21,151 nt of DNA from Chloroflexota bacterium. GTDB lineage: Bacteria; Chloroflexota; Limnocylindria; QHBO01. Below the pieces are notes generated by a model, which saw only the letters and a list, made by a program, of their open reading frames with translations, had not been told where the DNA came from and searched no databases. Shown piece by piece: positions 13,021-21,151 of the stretch. The stretch spans positions 1 through 21,151 of the forward strand of contig JAPSGM010000002.1 of assembly GCA_031177555.1 (NCBI GenBank). Direction: 5' to 3'. The translations under genes were made by a program, and so were the position numbers. Each line of letters opens with the position of its first letter. Position 1 is the stretch's first letter.

Positions 13021-14397
13021 TCAGGGCTCCCAGGCGACCTGCAAAGCGGGCGACCCGAGATCGGTGAACGGCTCGCCGCGGTCGTCCGCGAGCGTGATCC
13101 AGGCCAGGGTCCTCTCCGCCGGCGGCGGCGCGAGCGGGACGGTCAGCGTGACCGACTCGCCCGGCTGCAGGGCCGGCACCTCCACCTCGACGGGCTGCAG
13201 CTCCGGCGCATCGGTGAGGTACGGGGCCCCCGAGGCCCCGCGGCCGGCGAGCAGCTGCACGCCGCTCGGCCAGGCCCGGGTACCCGTGTTGGTGAGGCGC
13301 ACCGGCAGGGCGCCCTCGGCAGCGACGTCGGCCGGCAGGGCGGCGGCCCAGAACGGCGCTCCCTGGCCGGGCTGCGTGGGCGGACGGATCCCCGCCCCGC
13401 CGCCGTCGACCAGCGCGTCGTAGCGGACGGCAAGCGGCCGCTCGGCCAGCCAGGCGCGGATCCCCTCGTACAGGCCGGCGGCCACGGCCCGGCGCCCCTC
13501 GTCAGACGCCAGCAGCTCGCTCTCGGCCTCGAGCGACATCGAGCCGACCTCGGCCAGCACGGCCGGCAGCTGGGCCGCACGGTGGGGCTTGCACCACTCG
13601 TCGCCGCGAGTCTCGCAGCGATCGCCGTCCCGCCACTGCCGCGACACGATGTAGTACGCCACCGCCTGCGTGTCGCGGTCCTGGCGCCGGTAGTCGGCCT
13701 CCCGGTCGAGGGCGTCCACCACGCCGGCCTGCACGCGGCGACCCAGCTCGCCGCTGCCGGCCTCGCCCCAGGGCGTCTCGTCGTCGTAGAAGGTCTGCGT
13801 GGCCGCGATCTCGTGCACGACGTCGCCCTGGGCCATCGCGTTGATGTGGATGCTGACCAGCAGGTCGGCCCGCGCCACGTTCGCCAGGTCGAGCCGGGCC
13901 TGCAGCTCGTCGCGCGTCCGGGTGCGGCCGGTCTCCTCGAAGCCCGCCTCGCCGTTCCCGTCGACGTCACGCCAGGGTGGGCCGTCGCAGTCCAGGCTGG
14001 GATAGCGGTCGCCCGCCAGGGCGGAGTCATCGGTCCTGGTCATGACCACCGTGATGCCCTGCGCCTCCAGCAGCTCGCGCAGTGCCATTCCGATGGCCAG
14101 TGTGTCGGCCTTCTCGGCCTTGTCGATGGTGTTGTCCCACGGGTTGGGCACACCCCAGTCCAGGCAGCCGCCGTGGCCGGGATCGATGGCGACCACGATG
14201 GCGCCGGGGTTGGGACTGTAGACCTCGCTGTCCGAGCCGGGCGCCGGCACCACCTGGGCGGTGTCATCGCTCGGGTCGGGCGTCAGCGAGCCGGCGTGGC
14301 TCGCTGACGAAGACGCAGCCGGGACCGATGGGGACGGCGAGGTGCCGCAGGCCGCCAGCAGCAGGCCGACCAGCGAGAGCGGGAGGAGGGCTCGCAC
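13021..14397 (-). CDS. N-acetylmuramoyl-L-alanine amidase, lipoprotein
   Basis: A 458-residue Amidase_3-type enzyme that removes the stem peptide from muramic acid. The N terminus is a lipoprotein signal with lipobox LLAAC (C17). The zinc and catalytic positions are H75 in IDPGHGG, E95 in KAEKADTLAIG, H184 in SIHINA and E283 in AVLAEVGSM. Between the TRTDD strand and SIHINA is an insertion of about 50 residues holding an EF-hand-like loop, DVDGNGEAGFEE (144-155). The C-terminal region (about 310-458) looks like an Ig-like beta domain with LTNTGTRAWPSGVQLL. GTG 14397 gives an intact signal peptide but has no strong ribosome-binding site. It starts 19 bases after the rho stop and is probably co-transcribed with rho. 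Confidence 0.9.
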   Translation of the reverse strand: MRALLPLSLVGLLLAACGTSPSPSVPAASSSASHAGSLTPDPSDDTAQVVPAPGSDSEVYSPNPGAIVVAIDPGHGGCLDWGVPNPWDNTIDKAEKADTLAIGMALRELLEAQGITVVMTRTDDSALAGDRYPSLDCDGPPWRDVDGNGEAGFEETGRTRTRDELQARLDLANVARADLLVSIHINAMAQGDVVHEIAATQTFYDDETPWGEAGSGELGRRVQAGVVDALDREADYRRQDRDTQAVAYYIVSRQWRDGDRCETRGDEWCKPHRAAQLPAVLAEVGSMSLEAESELLASDEGRRAVAAGLYEGIRAWLAERPLAVRYDALVDGGGAGIRPPTQPGQGAPFWAAALPADVAAEGALPVRLTNTGTRAWPSGVQLLAGRGASGAPYLTDAPELQPVEVEVPALQPGESVTLTVPLAPPPAERTLAWITLADDRGEPFTDLGSPALQVAWEP

Positions 14398-14416
14398 GGA
14401 ACGCGTGGGACCGGCG

Positions 14417-15883
<1,467 letters not shown>

Positions 15884-16042
15884 CGCGCCCTCTGCTGCGA
15901 GCCGTGGTTCATCGGGGAAGTGGACCTCGAACGAGTGGATGGTGGGTCCGGCGAAGCCACCTCGGCAGGCTCGGCATGCGCCTGGGCCGTGCCACGCTGC
16001 CAGGATGGCCCGCTTCGTGGGATGACGGGCGCCCGGGTAAAG

Positions 16043-17631
16043 TCAGACCTTGCGGGTCCCAGCTCGTGTGGTGATGTTGGGCCCGCCGTATCCACTCATC
16101 TCGCCGATGAGTCGCGTCCGGATCTGACGCAGGACCGGTCGCCAGTCAAGACGATCATACCCGAGATGCGCAACCACGTCCTGCGCATTCCACTGCTGGC
16201 CGCGCGACCACGAGCGGGTCAGCGCCCCGCCGGCCTCGGGCGAGCGCCACCATGACTCCCCGAAGCCGGCCTGCAGCCACGCCGACAGCGCGCCCTGGAC
16301 CATCACCGATCGGGCATAGCGGGCCACGTACAGGTGGTCATCGGTCTGGGCCAGGTACTCCTGCGGCGCCGTGATGACGCCCAGGGTGTGCCCGATCATG
16401 CCGGCGTACTGCTCGCGAGCCAGGTCCAGGTCGGGCTCGCGATGCAGGAAGAGCTCGTAGATCAGCCGAGCGGCGAGCGCGCGGGCCCGCGCCAGCTGCC
16501 AGAAGGCGTTGAAGTCGGCGAAGGCGACCGCCTCCGTCTCGGGCATGCCGACGTGCTCCATCAGCCAGGCCGGCTCGCCCACCAGCAGCTCCAGCAGCGC
16601 CGCGTAGCCCTCGGTCAGGCTGGCGTCGCCCAGCCGTCGGAAGGCGACCGGCAGGTCGGGTGACACGTGCGCGAAGTGCTCGGCGTGGCCGGCCTCGTGC
16701 AGCAGGGCCGCATAGTCATCCCAGCCGCCCCGCGGCTGGATCACCAGCCGAACGTCGTCCGGCACGCGCACCGTGGCACAGAAGGCGCGGGGTGACTTCC
16801 GCTCGCGCCGCTCCACGTCCAGCTGGATCGCGCCCTGCGCGTCGAGGTCGATGCCCATGCCGGCCAGCGTGCTGCGCAGGGCCGGCACCATCCCGCGTGC
16901 CGGGAACCAGGCGTCCCAGCCTGACCCGCGCAGGATGCGGGCCAGGTCCGCCCGGGAGGCATCGCCCTGCTCGATGTCGATCTCGGCAAGGTTCCGCCGC
17001 AGCGCGGCGAAGTAGACGGTCTCCGAGTCGACCAGGAAGGCGCGCTGCTGGGCGGCGAGGGCCTCCGGGTGGAAGCCGGCGGTCTGGCGCACCATGTCCG
17101 GCACGTCCGCGTAGCCGAGCTCGCGCACGGCATCGGCCATGCGGAGCAGGCGCTCCTGGCGCAGCGGGTTGATGGCCTCGACCGCCTCGTAGTAGGAGGC
17201 CGCCAGGGCATTGCGCTCGGCCCGGTGCGCGATGTCGGTGGCCCGGTTCCAGACGTCGCGGTAGGCGATGCGCTCACCACGCCACACCACCACCGCCTGT
17301 GCCTCGGTGCTGGCGATCCGCTCGGTCAGGTCCGCCACGCCCGCCGAGAGGTGCTCCTCCACCGCGAACGCCCGCAGTGCCCGCGCCTGGGCCGCCTCCT
17401 CGCCCTCCCCGCCGGACAGCTTGTCCAGCAACCGGATGGCGCGGGCATGGAACAGCCCGGCGTGCTCCCGGTAGATGGCCTCCAGCCCCATGGCCGCCTC
17501 GAGCCCGGCCAGTTGGCGGTAGTACGCCTCGCCGACCTGCTCCATGAAGCGGTCCAGCTCGGCGCCGTACGCGGCCAGGTCGAACCGCGCGGGCGCCCGG
17601 CGCGGGCGCTTCGTGGGCGTGGCGCCGGTGG

Positions 17632-17635
<4 letters not shown>
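16043..17635 (-). CDS. M3-like (oligopeptidase-type) zinc metallopeptidase
   Basis: A 530-residue, probably cytoplasmic zinc peptidase with no signal peptide or membrane segment. The catalytic motif HEAGH (313-317) is followed by E342 in SLTEGYAALLE, the third zinc ligand spacing of gluzincins such as M3/M2 peptidases. The long helical N-terminal half fits the closed-cavity fold of oligopeptidase F-type enzymes, and family lengths of 500-600 residues agree. The substrate is likely short peptides, by family. ATG 17635 overlaps the pyrG stop as ATGA, so translation is probably coupled. The open frame continues upstream through the pyrG region, but that part is pyrG in another frame. The link with CTP synthesis is not explained. 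Confidence 0.85.
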
Positions 17636-19383
<1,748 letters not shown>

Positions 19384-19467
19384 TGCTCAGCTACCTCTGC
19401 CGCGTGACTGGGGCGTCCCGTTTCCGGGCAAGGCGCAAGTGGGGCGTCACTTCCAACTCGGGGTGTC

Positions 19468-19473
19468 AGTGTA
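19468..19473 (-). promoter_or_regulatory. Probable -10 element of the pyrG promoter
   Basis: TACACT on the minus strand (19473-19468) lies 85 bases before the pyrG start and after the stop of the small basic gene, in the only non-coding gap upstream of pyrG. Initiation would fall near 19461. No good -35 is visible, so the call rests on the -10 and its position. Confidence 0.4.
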
Positions 19474-19529
19474 GCGCATCGGGCCTGACCGATGGCGTGG
19501 CCGGCGCCCGCGCGAGAAGGCCGGTGGCG

Positions 19530-19712
19530 CTAGCGGCGGGTCCAGCTGCGCCGGGCGTCCCGCGCCGCGACCGGGATCGGATGGTGGGGCCCGACGAGCC
19601 CCAGGCGCGGGTGCCACAGCACCTCGCGCTGGAGGCGCAGGTGCTGCTGGATGCGGTCGGTGAGCGCGCGGACGTTGCGCTCCCGGCGCGCGCGGTCGGT
19701 GTTCCGCTTCAT
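19530..19712 (-). CDS. Small basic protein of unknown function
   Basis: A 60-residue, very Arg-rich protein beginning MKRNTDRARRERNVRALTD, then a helical QQHLRLQREVLWHPRLGLVG and PHHPIPVAARDARRSWTRR. Almost every codon ends in G or C, which supports real coding. I do not recognise a family; nucleic-acid binding is only a guess from the charge. The frame is open back to GTG 19763 (77 residues). ATG 19712 is preferred because it overlaps the TGA of an 11-residue ORF (19744-19709) that has its own GGGAGG. The gene lies upstream of pyrG on the same strand and is divergent from the UbiA-type gene. Confidence 0.55.
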   Translation of the reverse strand: MKRNTDRARRERNVRALTDRIQQHLRLQREVLWHPRLGLVGPHHPIPVAARDARRSWTRR

Positions 19713-19744
19713 GCGGACCGGAAGTGCATACGGCGTGCCAGCAT
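19709..19744 (-). CDS. 11-codon upstream ORF coupled to the small basic gene
   Basis: On the minus strand GGGAGG is followed four bases later by ATG 19744. The frame reads MLARRMHFRSA and stops at TGA 19709-19711, which overlaps ATG 19712 of the next gene as ATGA. The strong ribosome-binding site belongs to this short ORF and not to the next gene. It may deliver ribosomes to the downstream start by termination-reinitiation, or act as a leader peptide. No amino-acid run indicates attenuation. Confidence 0.4.
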   Translation of the reverse strand: MLARRMHFRSA

Positions 19745-19764
19745 CCTTGCCTCCCGAGGACACC

Positions 19765-19776
19765 TAGCATGGTCCG
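19765..19776 (+). promoter_or_regulatory. Possible leaderless promoter of the UbiA-type gene
   Basis: TAGCAT (19765-19770) followed by six bases puts ATG 19777 at the expected transcription start. No Shine-Dalgarno precedes the ATG. The inverse strand of the same site (ATGCTAGGTG) could serve as a -10 for the divergent small-gene transcript. The geometry is identical to that at 7621-7633. Confidence 0.45.
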
Positions 19777-20607
19777 ATGCGGCTCCTCCCGACCGCGTTG
19801 GCCGGCGCCAGGCTCGTGCACCCGGCCCCCACGCTGGCGGTCACCACGCTGTCCGGCGCGATGGGCGCCATCCTGCTGCTGCAGGCCGGGCAGGAGGTCG
19901 GCGAGCGGTGGCTGTTGACCGTGGGCGCGGTGCTTGGGTCCCAGGTCTTCACCGGCGCCGTGAACGACCTGGTCGATCGGTCGCGCGACCAGGCTGCGGG
20001 GCGCGTGGGCAAGCCGCTGGCCGGCGGTGACCTGTCGCCGGAGGCGGCCACCTGGATCGCGTCGGCCGGCCTGGCGCTCCAGCTGGCGGCCTCGCTCCGG
20101 CTCGGGACCCTGGCCCTGTCGCTCGGGGCGGCGGCCACGCTCTCGGCACTGGCCTACAACCTGTGGCTCTCCCGCACGCCGCTCTCCGTGCTGCCCTACC
20201 TGGTCAGCTTCGGCCTGCTGCCGCTGTGGATCGCGGCTGGCGTGGGCGTACCGCTCGAGCGCGTGCTGCCGGCGGTGCCGCTGGTGGCGCCGTTCGCCGC
20301 CGCGGCGCACCTCGCCAACGTCACCCGCGACTTCGCCGCCGACGCCGCCACCGGATCGCGCAGCCTGGCGCAGGTTCTCGGCCCGCGGGCGTCGGTGTGG
20401 GTCGCCTACGCGGCTGCCCTGGCGGTCGGGGCCGGCGTCGGCACGGCCCTCGTCATCGGGGAGCGGCCCGGCCCGCCGGCCATCGGCCTGGGACTGCTCG
20501 GGATGGCCGCCGTGGCCCAGGGCGCCGGCAACGCCAACCGCCTGTGGTACGGCATCCTGGCTGCGGCGGTGTGCTGGACGGCCGCCTGGGCGCTCAGCAC
20601 GGGGTGA
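19777..20607 (+). CDS. UbiA-family prenyltransferase
   Basis: A 276-residue integral membrane protein with about eight hydrophobic segments. UbiA enzymes attach isoprenoid chains to aromatic or quinone-precursor acceptors. Both Asp-rich motifs that bind Mg-diphosphate are present: NDLVDRSRD (63-71) and NVTRDFAADAATG (181-193). Between them YNLWLSRTPLSVLPYLVSFGLLPLW matches the conserved core. The acceptor (quinone, heme or other) cannot be told, and no neighbouring menaquinone or heme gene helps. ATG 19777 starts the first motif-bearing region without a ribosome-binding site, consistent with a leaderless mRNA. It is convergent with the small membrane protein gene, with stops 12 bases apart and no clear terminator. 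Confidence 0.87.
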   Translation: MRLLPTALAGARLVHPAPTLAVTTLSGAMGAILLLQAGQEVGERWLLTVGAVLGSQVFTGAVNDLVDRSRDQAAGRVGKPLAGGDLSPEAATWIASAGLALQLAASLRLGTLALSLGAAATLSALAYNLWLSRTPLSVLPYLVSFGLLPLWIAAGVGVPLERVLPAVPLVAPFAAAAHLANVTRDFAADAATGSRSLAQVLGPRASVWVAYAAALAVGAGVGTALVIGERPGPPAIGLGLLGMAAVAQGAGNANRLWYGILAAAVCWTAAWALSTG

Positions 20608-20619
20608 TCGGGCTCGCCC

Positions 20620-20772
20620 TCAGACGGTGTCCTCGATCTCCAGGTCCTCGTCCTCCGCCTCCTCGGTCAGCTTCAGCCACACGAACAGGCCGGCCAGGAT
20701 GGTGAGCGGGATGACGATCAGCGCGGCGAGGAGTGCGCCGACGCTGATGAGGACGACCTTCAGAGCCTTCAT
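20620..20772 (-). CDS. 50-residue single-span membrane protein of unknown function
   Basis: ATG 20772 has GGAGG eight bases upstream. The product starts MKALKVVLISVGALLAALIV, continues as one long hydrophobic helix to about residue 33 (FVWLKL), and ends in a highly acidic tail, EEAEDEDLEIEDTV. Codons end almost always in G or C. The start overlaps the stop of the 122-residue gene (ATGA), so the two are coupled. The basic N terminus predicts that end inside the cell, leaving the acidic tail outside. No family is recognised. Confidence 0.7.
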   Translation of the reverse strand: MKALKVVLISVGALLAALIVIPLTILAGLFVWLKLTEEAEDEDLEIEDTV

Positions 20773-21137
20773 TTCGGAGCCTCCCCTGTGGGAGCGCCGG
20801 GCATGGCCGGCGCGGCGCGCTGCTGCGGTGCCGCGTCGATCATAGCCACAATCTCTTCCCGCGTGAACTCGGCCAGGCGGTGGCCGATGCTGCCGCCCGA
20901 GCCGGCCTGCAGCGTGCGCATCACGAACGACCCCTCCTGCTCGAAGAAGAACAGGTCGCGCACCTTCTCACGGTCCACCCAGGCGCCGATGATGCGCAGC
21001 GCCTGCTCGTAGTAGTTCGCGAATTCGACGTGTGGGGCATCGCTCACCGCCGTCCCGCGTTGGGCCGTGCGCTCGTCCATCAGCTGCGCCACCTGGTCGT
21101 CCACGAGCTCGTACGTCCGCTTGGCGAGGGTGCCCAT
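20769..21137 (-). CDS. Conserved-looking protein of unknown function (possibly 5' incomplete)
   Basis: At least 122 residues, starting MGTLAKRTYELVDDQVAQLMDER in the visible part. It is soluble, with amphipathic helices (HVEFANYYEQALRIIGAWVD), a central DLFFFEQEGSFVMRTLQ segment, TREEIVAMIDAAP, and an Ala/Pro-rich end. The ATG at 21137 lacks a ribosome-binding site and the frame stays open to the window edge, so the true start may lie beyond it. It overlaps the 50-residue membrane protein gene by ATGA, suggesting related roles. I recognise no family or catalytic motif. Confidence 0.65.
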   Translation of the reverse strand: MGTLAKRTYELVDDQVAQLMDERTAQRGTAVSDAPHVEFANYYEQALRIIGAWVDREKVRDLFFFEQEGSFVMRTLQAGSGGSIGHRLAEFTREEIVAMIDAAPQQRAAPAMPGAPTGEAPK

Positions 21138-21151
21138 CGTGTCGGAGTCGG

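Noticed and set aside
16026..16035. CGGGCGCCCG palindrome after the peptidase gene as a terminator
   Set aside because: The stem is only four or five base pairs with almost no loop and no U tract.

Overview
The window is very GC-rich bacterial chromosome, almost wholly coding, with strong G/C bias at third codon positions, GTG/TTG starts and many 1-4 base ATGA/GTGA gene overlaps. A T-box leader, apparently leaderless promoters and a single-copy housekeeping gene set suggest a Chloroflexota-like or related high-GC lineage. That assignment is inference; no gene here fixes the taxonomy. I see no insertion sequence, phage gene or CRISPR array.

Left part, plus strand (1-9272). After the tail of an unidentified gene, an extended -10 promoter (77-85) starts a T-box leader. 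Stem I (about 96-189) has the AGUA/GAA specifier loop with a probable CUC (Leu) specifier and the distal GGUG loop. The UGGUACC antiterminator and competing terminator lie at 348-400. A complete tRNA-Ala(GGC) gene with encoded CCA (258-333) sits between these two halves of the riboswitch; this is the most unusual thing in the window. Downstream is a tightly overlapping operon: GNAT acetyltransferase, SAM methyltransferase and leuS. Next come comEA and comEC (DNA-uptake receptor and channel), an HD-domain phosphohydrolase, and holA (DNA polymerase III delta).

Middle and right part, minus strand (9269-19773), read right to left: a small basic protein, pyrG (CTP synthase), an M3-like metallopeptidase overlapping pyrG by ATGA, rho, a lipoprotein N-acetylmuramoyl-L-alanine amidase, an M23 endopeptidase, obgE, nadD, rsfS and a small YgiT-like zinc-finger protein that converges on holA. 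obgE-nadD-rsfS forms a ribosome-assembly/NAD cluster, and the amidase and M23 genes form a cell-wall hydrolase pair.

Right end: a plus-strand UbiA-type prenyltransferase is transcribed divergently from the small basic gene. It converges on a two-gene minus-strand unit made of a 122-residue unknown protein and a 50-residue single-span membrane protein.

Regulatory themes: one T-box attenuator, a TAGCAT -10 element placed so that the mRNA would begin at or next to the start codon, very short upstream ORFs ending in ATGA, and a probable CTG start codon for rsfS.
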